Assembly (NCBI GenBank): GCA_002437725.1
Contig: DJRF01000026.1
Span: forward strand, 55,286 to 119,285
Origin: Treponema sp. UBA6367
GTDB lineage: Bacteria > Spirochaetota > Spirochaetia > Treponematales > Treponemataceae
Direction: 5' to 3'
DNA length: 64,000 nt
Position 1 is the stretch's first letter, and the number at the start of each line of letters is the position of its first letter. The position numbers were made by a program, and so were the translations under genes. The notes beneath the pieces were generated by a model. It ran no database searches. It saw only the letters and a list, made by a program, of their open reading frames with translations, and was not told the DNA's origin. Positions 8,290 to 16,411 of this stretch are shown one piece after another.

Positions 8290-9831
8290 TTAAGTATATC
8301 GAACAAAATCGTGCAATGCAAGATTTATAAGGTTTTCAAAGTTATTGTTTGCTTTTTTTTTCCTTAAGAAACTAATGTATGGCAGCATTGATTTTTCAAG
8401 ATTAGTAAGAGCAAATTTATTCAGTTTGTGTTTTTTTTCTTTGAGGATTTCTTCTTTTAGTATGCTTTTTAGATAGCTGTAATCAAAATTGTTGTTAGAA
8501 TTGTATTGATTATATAAAACATTATTTTGACTATTGTCTGAATTATGCTTTTCTTTTATTTCATTTAAAAAATAAATATAATCTTGTTTTCTATAGTTAA
8601 AGTTGTTTTTTATAATCCATTCTTCCAAAGAATTTTTGTACGATAAAAGAGTTTGGCTTGTTTTGCAATCATTTAGCTCTATTAGTTTTGTTCTGAACAT
8701 AAGCTTGTTGTATAGAGTTTCTAGTGGCAATAATTTATTCATCTTATTTAGAAAACTTTGTTCAAGATAAGTTCCTTTGCAGTACGGTTTTGCATTTGGA
8801 TACGAAAAATCAGCTCCTAAAATTTCGATGTTTGAAAATCCAAGTTTTTTTGCAAAATCTAAAGCAGCAATTGTTACTGTTCCTGAACCTGTATCCAGTT
8901 TTTCAAATGCAAGGTTTTTGTAAATTAGTTGTATATAACACGTTAGCGGATGGCCGGAGTTTATAAAAATAATTTTTTTCTTATTTTTTAAAAGCATACT
9001 AGGAGTACTTGGATTAGACGCTAAGTCAAACACAAAAGTTGTATTGAAATTATTTCTTTTGGAAAAGTGTTCTGTAGAAACGTTTTGTGCGTCCACCGAG
9101 CAGACAAAATCTGATTCTATATTACAGCTTAAAAGTGTTTTATATGCCGTGTCTGTAGAAATTATTGTGCATTCATTGCGCTTTTCTTTTAAGTATTGAA
9201 TTTTTGACTCTAGCGAAGGACCCGCCGCCACAACAATTGCTTTTTTATTTTTATTTATTTTTATATCAGAAAAGCTTATAGAATATTTTGCATTGTGCTT
9301 TAAGTTATTTAAAATATTATGCATCCAGATTTTGCCAAAATGAACTTGAACTGAATAGTCTGCGCTTATTTTTTCAACCGTTTCTTTTATGCTTTTTTTT
9401 ATGCTTTCTGCAAGATTTAAGTTTTCTGCGCACCAAATTCTGTATTCTATAATGCTAAAAGAAGGGTAGATTGCTGGAATCCAATGCTTGCAAAGATTTT
9501 CTGTTAGCTTTTTTTCTGAACAAATAACAACATTTTCTTTATTTTCTAAGTTTGCACAGATTTTAGAGTTTGATTTTAAGAATTCTATGTCTTCGTCAAA
9601 ACCTTCAATGCCAATAATTTTTGAATTTGGAAAATTTTCTGCAATTTTTTGAATATGAAAACCGCTTCCAATTCCTAATACAACAAAGAAGTCTGCTTTT
9701 TCAATATTTTGCACAAAACTTTCAGATTCTTTTTCTGGATTGTATTTAGAATGCATAGGTTTTCCTGACTTAAAAATTGGAACTGGCAAACCTGTTTTTG
9801 ATAGCTCAAAAGATTTATATATAATCGGCAT
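8290..9831 (-). CDS. MptE/Maf-like (DUF115) protein, copy 2
   Basis: A 513-aa protein. The central block NKKAIVVAAGPSLE, then IISTDTAYKTLL and FVCSVDAQ, then DTGSGTVTIAALDFAKKLG and ILGADFSYP is diagnostic of the DUF115 family (6-hydroxymethylpterin pyrophosphokinase MptE-like). This family includes the motility accessory factors (Maf) that transfer nonulosonic acids to flagellin in several polar flagellates. The N-terminal part (FVVLGIGSGFHIQKIAENFP) resembles a Rossmann nucleotide-binding fold. The C-terminal third is Lys/Asn rich and unassigned. It lies 7 nt after its paralogue and 4 nt before the GGDEF-like gene, with AGGAA before the ATG. Flagellar or envelope glycosylation is inferred; the donor sugar is unknown. 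Confidence 0.85.
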   Translation of the reverse strand: MPIIYKSFELSKTGLPVPIFKSGKPMHSKYNPEKESESFVQNIEKADFFVVLGIGSGFHIQKIAENFPNSKIIGIEGFDEDIEFLKSNSKICANLENKENVVICSEKKLTENLCKHWIPAIYPSFSIIEYRIWCAENLNLAESIKKSIKETVEKISADYSVQVHFGKIWMHNILNNLKHNAKYSISFSDIKINKNKKAIVVAAGPSLESKIQYLKEKRNECTIISTDTAYKTLLSCNIESDFVCSVDAQNVSTEHFSKRNNFNTTFVFDLASNPSTPSMLLKNKKKIIFINSGHPLTCYIQLIYKNLAFEKLDTGSGTVTIAALDFAKKLGFSNIEILGADFSYPNAKPYCKGTYLEQSFLNKMNKLLPLETLYNKLMFRTKLIELNDCKTSQTLLSYKNSLEEWIIKNNFNYRKQDYIYFLNEIKEKHNSDNSQNNVLYNQYNSNNNFDYSYLKSILKEEILKEKKHKLNKFALTNLEKSMLPYISFLRKKKANNNFENLINLALHDFVRYT

Positions 9832-9838
9832 ATTTTTC

Positions 9839-11314
9839 CTATTCTATTTTTTTTATAAGAACTTTATTTTTTTCATTTAGTTTTTTTAATAAAATCTGTT
9901 TTTCTGTAAAATTATTGCATCTTTCGTATAGCAAAAAATCTAAAGGAAAATTATTTTTTAGCCATTCTTTAGAATTTTCGTTCTTTAGAACAAATGACTT
10001 TAATATTTCCTTATTTTTTTTATTGTCTATTTTTCGCGGAACTGAAAAAAAAGCTGATGGCGATTTACTATAATTCATTTTTAAAAGATTTTCTCTTAAA
10101 AAGTCAAAGTTTGCGTCTTTTATGCGCCCCAGATTTGAACTGTATTTATAATTATCAGAAAGCCTAAAAAATCTTTGCCATTTTTTTTCATTTAAATTGC
10201 AAAACCACTCTCTGTAAATTCGCAGCGAAGAAGAGTTGCACCTTGATTTTGAAATTCTAGTTTCTTTTGGGCAAAAAAAGTTATCAGTTGCAGAATTTTC
10301 ATCTTCAAGAATATTTGGTTGAGAGTGCTGAATGCCACAACCTGCTTCAAGATCAAGCCCGCACATAAATACTAAATTTTCTGTAAGAGACAAAGCAAGT
10401 TCTGCAGCTGTTCCGCTCACAGTTCCGTTTCTTTGTACAATTACATAGTTGATGTCAGTCTTTTTTATAAATGCTGATTCCATACCGTCTGAATAAATCA
10501 ATGGAATTATAGAAAGTTCTGAAAATAAAATTTGGGGTAGATTTGCTTCAATTGCAAGCGCAAGCGGAATTTTATTTTTTTTAAGCGGATATAAGTGTTT
10601 TTTTGCCCAAAAACCGCCGTCTGTAGAAATAACTAAGTCTGGAACTAGATTATTTTTTAAAAGAACATTCAGAGCAGAAGAAACCGCTATAATAAAAAGA
10701 TTGTTTTCAAGTTCTTTTAGTTTTTTTACAGAACTTTGCAAGCTAGGTCCGCTAGCGCATAAAACTATAGGAAAATTTGTTTTTTTTAGGGTTTGCGTTT
10801 TTTCAATTCTGCTTACAATATTTACAAAATTTAAGAACCATCGCCTTGCAAAAGAGTTGTGCGTAAAAAGCACCGTTTGCGCTAGATTGAGTTGTTTTTT
10901 TATCTTTGACAAGGCAACTTTTTCTTCTGCTTGAAAAATTTTTGCACTTGCAGGCCATGTAAAAAATAAAGATGAAAAAAGACCTTCTTCTCCTAAAGTG
11001 TTAAACAGCCGGGCTTCAAAATCTGGTTCAAAAAGGTTAAATACAAAATCAAATTTGTTGTTAAATTTGCTAAATTCATTTGAAAATCTTATGGCGCATA
11101 CTTTTGCTGAAGGAATTTTCTTTTTAAAATATTCAGAACAAAAACCTATTGCAGGCTCTAAAATTATAATGTATTTGGGAATAAACGGAATTACTTGCGA
11201 ATCAACAAACCTTTCTGCTTCTTTTTGTGGAGAATATGCAGAATGAAGCATAATACCGTTGTATCGGCAAGTTAGAGAACCATCTTTTGCAGTAAAAAAA
11301 GTTGCATCGTTCAT
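9839..11314 (-). CDS. MptE/Maf-like (DUF115) protein, copy 1
   Basis: A 491-aa protein, paralogous to the downstream gene. It has the same core: FPIVLCASGPSLQSSVKKL, IIAVSSALNVLL, PDLVISTDGGFWAKKHL and GTVSGTAAELALSL followed by FMCGLDLE. The N-terminal half again has a Rossmann-like stretch (KYIIILEPAIGFCSEYF). Overall similarity to copy 2 is low apart from these blocks, so the tandem pair is old and probably functionally split. No Shine-Dalgarno is visible; a terminator-like stem ends 11 nt upstream of the ATG, which may limit expression relative to the acidic protein gene. A Maf-type glycosyltransferase role is inferred from the family. Confidence 0.82.
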   Translation of the reverse strand: MNDATFFTAKDGSLTCRYNGIMLHSAYSPQKEAERFVDSQVIPFIPKYIIILEPAIGFCSEYFKKKIPSAKVCAIRFSNEFSKFNNKFDFVFNLFEPDFEARLFNTLGEEGLFSSLFFTWPASAKIFQAEEKVALSKIKKQLNLAQTVLFTHNSFARRWFLNFVNIVSRIEKTQTLKKTNFPIVLCASGPSLQSSVKKLKELENNLFIIAVSSALNVLLKNNLVPDLVISTDGGFWAKKHLYPLKKNKIPLALAIEANLPQILFSELSIIPLIYSDGMESAFIKKTDINYVIVQRNGTVSGTAAELALSLTENLVFMCGLDLEAGCGIQHSQPNILEDENSATDNFFCPKETRISKSRCNSSSLRIYREWFCNLNEKKWQRFFRLSDNYKYSSNLGRIKDANFDFLRENLLKMNYSKSPSAFFSVPRKIDNKKNKEILKSFVLKNENSKEWLKNNFPLDFLLYERCNNFTEKQILLKKLNEKNKVLIKKIE

Positions 11315-11325
11315 TTTATAAAAGA

Positions 11326-11370
11326 AAAGCTATCTAAAAACTTGCATTTGGCAGTGTTCTAGATAGCTTT
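11326..11370 (-). terminator. Stem-loop with T tract upstream of the Maf-like gene
   Basis: An 11-bp perfect stem, TAGATAGCTTT (11360-11370, plus-strand sense) pairing with AAAGCTATCTA (11326-11336). It is read on the minus strand as a stem followed by TTTTCTTTT. It sits between the acidic-protein gene and the first Maf-like gene, so it can act as an intrinsic terminator or attenuator that lets only part of the transcription through. Confidence 0.65.
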
Positions 11371-11393
11371 CAAGTTCGTTTGTATGTCTAGAA

Positions 11394-13775
11394 TTAAGAA
11401 AGTCCTAGTTCTTTGAACAATTTTTTATAAGTTGTAAACTGTTCTGATTTTGCAAATTCCATAATTTTATCTTCAGGAAGATTTTCAAGAAGTTGATCCA
11501 TATATTGCAAAACAGATTTTACATCTTCTCTTAAATCCGAAGGAAGAGAATTGCTGTCTTCTGATTTGACTTCTTCTCTTGCTTCAGGAACTTCTTCTGC
11601 AGGTTCTATGGTTTGAACATCTTCTGCACTTTCGGCTGCATCTTCATCTTTGAGATAGTCAATATTTTCGTCAGTAAGAGGATCAGAAGAAGTATCTTCT
11701 TCAAAATATGTGTTTTCTGTTCTAGTTTCTTCTTCGCTGGATGCAGGTTCTTGCAATGTGTTTTGAGGGGTTTCTGCAACTTCTGCGATTTCTTCAACAG
11801 AAGGAATCTCTTCTACACTGTCAACTTCTTCAACTGTTTGTGATTCTTCAGTTGGTGTATCCAAAATTTCTGTTGCATCATTTACAGAACTCATAAAATC
11901 TTTTGAAGAAGATTCTACTAAAATGTCGTTATTAGGTTCATCAGAAACAATTTCATCTGTTTTAGGAATAGAAATTTCATCTTCTATATCTTGTTCTGCA
12001 ATGTTGTCCAAATTCGGTTCTTCAAGGTTTTCTTCTGCATCAAGAGAAAGCCCTGAATCGTGTTCTTCTTCTGGAATTTCTACAGGTGAGTCACCGATTT
12101 CTGCAAAAGGATTGTCATCTGAAAAAGTAGCATTAATTTCTTCCGCTGCTGGAGTAGGCTCTTCTTTAACATCGGAAACTTCTTCTTCAGCTTCTTGCAA
12201 CGGCTCTTCTGTATTAGCATCAACCTGAGGAATTTCCGCATCATCTGCTGCATCTTCTGAATCTGGTATCGATTCTTCTTTAACTATAGTTTCGTTGCCA
12301 GAATCTTCTTCTGACTCAATATTTTCGATAGGAATTTCTTTAACGTCCTCATTTGGATTTTCAATTGTATCAGAAATCTCTGCTGGATTTGTAAAAGGCT
12401 CTTCAGTTTGTTCTTCTTGTTCTCCGCCTTTTTTTGGCAAAACTTCAGGTTCAGCTAATTCCTCTTCACCTGATGTTTTCGCATCTTCTTCCGCAATGTC
12501 TGCGGTGTTCATGATGTTGTCAAGTTCTGCGCCGCTTAATGCAATAGTTTCGTCATCATCGCTGTCGTTAAAAAATCCTGTTTGTTCTTCAGAAACAATC
12601 TTAGGCTCTTCTTCTGTGGAAATTGTTTCTTCAGTTTTTTCGCAAGCGGCAATTGTGTCTTTTGCTTTTAATTCTTCAAATTGACCTTTTAGAGAGTTTA
12701 TTTCATTTTTAAGACCAGAAAGATCCGCGATAATTTGTTCTAAAAGTTTGTTGCTTACAGAAGAAGTTTCTTCGCTTTTTGCAGGTTCTTCATTTTCTGA
12801 TTCCGCAGGAGCATCTGTAGTTTTTATTTCTGTTACAGTAGGAGCTGTAGATGTCGCTTCTTCTTCTGTAACTGCAAGGTCATAGTCCACAACTTGTCCT
12901 TTTTTAGCGCCTTGAACGTCTTGTTGTACAGGTGTTTCTTCTGCGCTGCTATCCACACCAAAGTCGCTTAAATCAACTTCTTCTGTATTTGCGCTTGCAT
13001 TTACCGCAGCGCCTGCAGCAACCGCAGTCGCATCATCGCTAGAGTCATCAATTCCAAAGTCGTCTAATGAAAGTTCTTCTGTTTTTGAATCGTCAAAAGA
13101 AGGTTCTGTTTTGTTTTCAGTATTTGAATTGTCAAGTTCATCAAACATATCGTCATATTCTCCATTGTCATCGAAACTGTCTGAGTTATCATCTTCTGCT
13201 TGAATTTCTTCAGTAGGAACTTCATCGCTTTCTGTGAATGCAAGGTCTATGTCTAGTGGCTCATCGTTTGTAACATCATCCGCTTTGTTTGTGCTCTCCG
13301 AAGGCTCGTCTAAGAAGTCGTCCAAAGAGATTTCACCGTCGCCGCCGAAATCGATGCTATCTGAAGAGCTTTTGTTTTCTTCAGGAGCGGCGCCTGGATT
13401 TGGATCTGTAAAACCTCCGTCCATAAAGTCGTCTAAAGAGATTTCTCCATCGTCAAAACTTGCGGAAAAATCTTCCGCTTCCATAGGCGTTTTATCTTCT
13501 GCAGAATTTTTAGTATTTTCTTCCATGTCTTTAGAAATATCTGAAAGTTCATTATCCGAAATTGAAGTTTCGTTTAAGTCCAGGCTGTCAAGATTAAATT
13601 CATCTGTTACAATAGGATTTTCCTGAGAGGTTTCTTCATTTGCAGTGTTTTCAATGTCTGAAAAATCTGGCAACGTTTCAGATATTAAATCATTTTCAGA
13701 TGCGTCTTGAGGAGGTCTTTTTACCCATACTCCATAACTGTCCAGGTCTTTTGTATTCTCTGTTGAATCGCTCAT
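11394..13775 (-). CDS. Large acidic repeat protein of unknown function
   Basis: A 793-aa, very acidic (Glu/Asp/Ser/Thr-rich) protein without signal peptide or membrane segment. The N-terminal third contains several copies of a short motif: GEISLDDFMDGG, GEISLDDFLDEP, EELSLDDFGIDD and EEVDLSDFGVDS, plus EYDDMFDEL. A predicted coiled coil, LLEQIIADLSGLKNEINSLK, lies near residue 345. A more ordered helical segment, DLREDVKSVLQYMDQLLENLPEDKIMEFAKS, occupies the extreme C-terminus. The start has a good ribosome binding site (GAGAGGA). I recognise no family. The layout (acidic linker with short linear motifs, small folded C-terminus) fits a cytoplasmic scaffold or adaptor. It is first in the operon with the Maf-like pair. 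Confidence 0.75.
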   Translation of the reverse strand: MSDSTENTKDLDSYGVWVKRPPQDASENDLISETLPDFSDIENTANEETSQENPIVTDEFNLDSLDLNETSISDNELSDISKDMEENTKNSAEDKTPMEAEDFSASFDDGEISLDDFMDGGFTDPNPGAAPEENKSSSDSIDFGGDGEISLDDFLDEPSESTNKADDVTNDEPLDIDLAFTESDEVPTEEIQAEDDNSDSFDDNGEYDDMFDELDNSNTENKTEPSFDDSKTEELSLDDFGIDDSSDDATAVAAGAAVNASANTEEVDLSDFGVDSSAEETPVQQDVQGAKKGQVVDYDLAVTEEEATSTAPTVTEIKTTDAPAESENEEPAKSEETSSVSNKLLEQIIADLSGLKNEINSLKGQFEELKAKDTIAACEKTEETISTEEEPKIVSEEQTGFFNDSDDDETIALSGAELDNIMNTADIAEEDAKTSGEEELAEPEVLPKKGGEQEEQTEEPFTNPAEISDTIENPNEDVKEIPIENIESEEDSGNETIVKEESIPDSEDAADDAEIPQVDANTEEPLQEAEEEVSDVKEEPTPAAEEINATFSDDNPFAEIGDSPVEIPEEEHDSGLSLDAEENLEEPNLDNIAEQDIEDEISIPKTDEIVSDEPNNDILVESSSKDFMSSVNDATEILDTPTEESQTVEEVDSVEEIPSVEEIAEVAETPQNTLQEPASSEEETRTENTYFEEDTSSDPLTDENIDYLKDEDAAESAEDVQTIEPAEEVPEAREEVKSEDSNSLPSDLREDVKSVLQYMDQLLENLPEDKIMEFAKSEQFTTYKKLFKELGLS

Positions 13776-13830
13776 ATTGTTCCTCTCATGGATTGATATT
13801 TATTTGCATGAATTTTGAAATTCATACAGA

Positions 13831-13838
13831 TTCATTAT
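13831..13838 (-). promoter_or_regulatory. Possible sigma28-type -10 element
   Basis: The minus strand reads GCCGATAA about 55 nt upstream of the acidic-protein start, identical to the -10 consensus of flagellar sigma28 promoters. The expected -35 (TAAA about 15 nt upstream) is not present; the spacer is T rich. About one such octamer is expected by chance in a window of this size and composition. Confidence 0.25.
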
Positions 13839-13959
13839 CGGCATAAAATGATAAAAAAAACACTACTATTTATTCCAATTTTAGAATCTTAAAATATATT
13901 TGATTATAGCACACATTTTTCTTTCAGAAAATAAAAAAAATGCCGATTATAAAATTATA

Positions 13960-14457
13960 ATGATTCGCACAAAAATTTTAGTTGCCGCTTTTTTAGGTAC
14001 GTTTGTTTATGCATCTCTTTCATTTTTTTTTGGCAGAAATGGAATTGTAAGCTATGGTCACCTTCAGAAGCAAAAAATAGAGATTTCTCGCCAAACAGAT
14101 ATTATTCAAAATTTAAACAATGAATTAAATTTAGAATATACAGCGCTTTTGAAGGATAAAGATGTTATTTCTTCTTATGCTAGAAAGCTTGACTATGTTG
14201 GAGAAGGGGAAAAACTTGTAAAAATAAAAGGGCTAAAACCTATGCAGACAAAGCTTTATGATACAGGTACGGTTTTAAAAAGGAAGATGTTTTCTTATTT
14301 GCCAGAAAGTGTTTGCAAGATAATTTCTTTTTTGGTGTTTTCCCTTTCTTTTCTTATAATGTTGTTGATTGATTTAAGCAAAGGTAATATAACATTTAGG
14401 AATAAAAAAACTGATTTTGTAAAAGGAATTCCTATTTATGACTTGCCTCAAATCTGA
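13960..14457 (+). CDS. FtsB/DivIC-like septum formation protein
   Basis: A 165-aa protein from ATG 13960; longer versions from TTG 13900 would put a polar stretch before the first TM helix. TM1 is at about residues 5-22 (ILVAAFLGTFVYASLSFFF). A coiled coil follows (HLQKQKIEISRQTDIIQNLNNELNLEYTALLKDKDVISSYARKLDYVGEGEKLVKI), with the DYVGEGEKLVK element typical of DivIC/FtsB. Unusually for the family (usually about 100 aa) there is a second TM helix near residues 120-140 and a short cytoplasmic tail. It probably acts in the divisome with FtsL/FtsQ homologues. It overlaps tsaC by 20 nt. Confidence 0.75.
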   Translation: MIRTKILVAAFLGTFVYASLSFFFGRNGIVSYGHLQKQKIEISRQTDIIQNLNNELNLEYTALLKDKDVISSYARKLDYVGEGEKLVKIKGLKPMQTKLYDTGTVLKRKMFSYLPESVCKIISFLVFSLSFLIMLLIDLSKGNITFRNKKTDFVKGIPIYDLPQI

Positions 14458-14995
14458 TGAAAATTCTATAAAAAAATGTGTTTCTCTTTTAAAACAAAAT
14501 AAAGTTTTAATTTTGCCGACTGATACCGTCTATGGTTTTTCTGGTCTAGTTGAATCTACAGATTCGTTAATAAGAAAGATAAAAGGCAGGGCGGAAAGCA
14601 AGCCTTTTATCCAGCTTATTGCATCTCCTGAATATCTAAAAAATATTACAGATGATGAAATCCCTTTAAAATTGCTAAATTGCTGGCCAGGTCCTCTTAC
14701 TTTGGTTGTAAGAAGCAAATTTGATTTTTTAAAGACTATAGCAGTTAGATGTCCCGGTGATATCTGGCTTAGAAAAATAATTGAAGAAGTTGGAGTTCCA
14801 ATTTATTCAACAAGCGTGAACAGAAGTTCTTGCCCAGTTATTTCAAATATAAGAGAAATAGAAAAAGAGTTTTCTAGCGAAGTTGCTCTTATTGTAGACG
14901 ATGGCGATAAAAACAATGCAGTTCCTTCAACTATTGCGAAAGTTGATGGCGGAAAAATTGTTGTGCTGCGGCAAGGTGCTGTTGTTATCGAGTAA
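14438..14995 (+). CDS. tsaC: L-threonylcarbamoyladenylate synthase (TsaC/Sua5/YrdC family)
   Basis: Makes threonylcarbamoyl-AMP from Thr, bicarbonate and ATP for the t6A37 modification of ANN-decoding tRNAs. At 185 aa it is a TsaC-sized protein without the Sua5 C-terminal domain. Family features: LPTDTVYGFSG near the N-terminus, KGRAESKPFIQLIAS (the KxR..SKP motif), WPGPLTLVVRS, the VRCPGD segment, STSVNRSSCPVIS and the end PSTIAKV...VLRQGAV. The start overlaps the DivIC-like gene. The 3' end overlaps the convergent secreted-protein gene by 11 nt. Confidence 0.93.
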   Translation: MTCLKSDENSIKKCVSLLKQNKVLILPTDTVYGFSGLVESTDSLIRKIKGRAESKPFIQLIASPEYLKNITDDEIPLKLLNCWPGPLTLVVRSKFDFLKTIAVRCPGDIWLRKIIEEVGVPIYSTSVNRSSCPVISNIREIEKEFSSEVALIVDDGDKNNAVPSTIAKVDGGKIVVLRQGAVVIE

Positions 14996-15881
14996 CTTTT
15001 TGCCACTCCACAGGGATTTGGCTTTTTTCAGGAATTGATTCTGGAGTTTTTTGAATAAGAGTTTTTTTATTTCCTTTTAGAATTTTTGTAGAAACGCTTG
15101 TAAAAGACCATTCAACAGGGGCTGCGGACATTGCATATTCAAGAGCGGCTTTCCTAGAAAGTTCTGGAAAGTAAGATGCATTGTTTCCGCCGATTTGTTT
15201 TATGTTAACAGTATTTTGGTTATCTATTTTTTGTATAGAAACAGAAACGTTCATGGAAGCTCCGTTTTTAAAGATAACAAATCCTTTTCCGCTTCTAAGA
15301 AGTACAATCCTGTCTACAAATTCTTCTCCTTTCCAAGTTCCTGCAATTTCATCAGCGGAAATAATGCTAGTCTGATTTTTATTCTGACTAACTTCGTTTT
15401 GTTTTAGAGTTTCTGTGCTTGAAGAAAATAAGTTTTTAAATATTTCAGAAAAAGTCTTTTTTGTTTCTGTCATTATTTTATAAAATGAATCGTATTCTTG
15501 AATATTGCTTTGAATTTTGTTTGTTGCAAGATTTTTTACATTTACTTCGCATAGCCACTTAGAATTTGATTTCTGACTAATTATAATAAAGCAGGCAAGC
15601 GAATTTTGTTTAGACTGTGAAAAATCAATGTTTTCTTTCTCTGAAAAGTTTGCATTTTTTATTTCATTGCTTCTGCAGTCGTTTATAGTTGCATTGAGCT
15701 GCATTTCTTTTAATTGCGCAAAGAATAAATCTTCTGTTATGTGGGTCATGTTTGCATCTATATCGTTTGAAAAAACACCGTAAAAGTCAATTTCTTGCTG
15801 TTCTTGCGAAAAGATGTTCAGATTAGAACACAATAGTGCGAGAAATAATGTTCCTTTTAATACTATGCCCCTGATATTCAC
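14985..15881 (-). CDS. Secreted protein of unknown function
   Basis: A 298-aa protein with a Sec signal peptide (GTLFLALLCSNLNIFSQ). It starts with GTG at 15881, sharing one base with the smpB stop (TAGTG), so it is translationally coupled to smpB. The mature part includes a WKGEEFVDRIVLLRSGKGFVIFKNGASM segment, a beta-rich block like small periplasmic domains, and a predicted helical N-terminal region. No family is recognised. Its WKGEEF...GKGFVIF stretch faintly recalls the WEGKDRY...NGQFS stretch of the truncated secreted protein at 1-782. Confidence 0.75.
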   Translation of the reverse strand: MNIRGIVLKGTLFLALLCSNLNIFSQEQQEIDFYGVFSNDIDANMTHITEDLFFAQLKEMQLNATINDCRSNEIKNANFSEKENIDFSQSKQNSLACFIIISQKSNSKWLCEVNVKNLATNKIQSNIQEYDSFYKIMTETKKTFSEIFKNLFSSSTETLKQNEVSQNKNQTSIISADEIAGTWKGEEFVDRIVLLRSGKGFVIFKNGASMNVSVSIQKIDNQNTVNIKQIGGNNASYFPELSRKAALEYAMSAAPVEWSFTSVSTKILKGNKKTLIQKTPESIPEKSQIPVEWQKVTR

Positions 15882-16345
15882 TAATTTTGAATTCCCTTTT
15901 TAAATTCTCTTTGAATTTCTCGATTTACATCTCTTTCTTTTATTGTAGCCCGTTTATCAAACTGTTTTTTTCCTTTGCACACGCCTAAAGAAACTTTTAG
16001 CTTGCCATCTTTTAAGTAAAAATCTAAAGGTATCAGTGTAAATCCCTTTTCTTCCGTTTTTCTTATAAGCCTTTTTATTTCATCTTTGTGTAGAAGAAGT
16101 TTTTTTGGTCTGTCTGGATCGTGATTAAATATTGAAGAAAAAACGTATTCGTTTATATGAAAACCTTTTAAAAAGACTTCTCCGCCACGAATTTCTGCAA
16201 AGGCGTCAGGAAAAGATATGTTTCCGTTTTTTACAGATTTTACTTCCGTTCCTTTTAGTTCTATGCCACATTCGTAAGTTTCTTCTATAAAGTAGTTAAA
16301 TCGAGCTTTTCTATTTTCTGCTATTATTTTTCTTCCTTCTGCCAT
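15881..16345 (-). CDS. smpB: SsrA-binding protein SmpB
   Basis: A 154-aa tmRNA-binding protein for trans-translation ribosome rescue. Recognised by IIAENRKARFNYFIEETYECG near the N-terminus, GIELKGTEVKSVKNGNISF, HINEY and the tail LGVCKGKKQFDKR with Lys/Arg-rich end. The start MAEGRK at 16345 is preferred over 16390 because the shorter form matches the family. There is no Shine-Dalgarno; instead a TTGCAA-N17-TATAAT promoter ends 7 nt before the ATG. The tmRNA gene itself is not in this window. Confidence 0.97.
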   Translation of the reverse strand: MAEGRKIIAENRKARFNYFIEETYECGIELKGTEVKSVKNGNISFPDAFAEIRGGEVFLKGFHINEYVFSSIFNHDPDRPKKLLLHKDEIKRLIRKTEEKGFTLIPLDFYLKDGKLKVSLGVCKGKKQFDKRATIKERDVNREIQREFKKGIQN

Positions 16346-16352
16346 AAAAGTA

Positions 16353-16405
16353 ATTATAGAGCATAGTTTAATAGGTTGCAAGTTATGCACTATTTATGAT
16401 ATTTT
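16353..16405. promoter_or_regulatory. Divergent smpB/lepB promoters sharing one palindromic -35 box
   Basis: TTGCAA at 16376-16381 is its own reverse complement. Leftward it is followed by a 17-nt spacer and TATAAT (16358-16353), then 7 nt to the smpB ATG. Rightward it is followed by an 18-nt spacer and TATTTT (16400-16405), then 6 nt to the lepB ATG. Both predicted transcripts would begin at the start codon. The smpB side is convincing; the lepB -10 is weaker. Confidence 0.65.
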
Positions 16406-16411
16406 ATTTAT

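Noticed and set aside
11923..13626. Ser-rich open frames opposite the acidic 793-aa gene
   Set aside because: They arise because Glu/Asp/Ser codons of the acidic repeat protein read as Ser/Phe codons on the other strand. The protein-like appearance is an artefact of low complexity.
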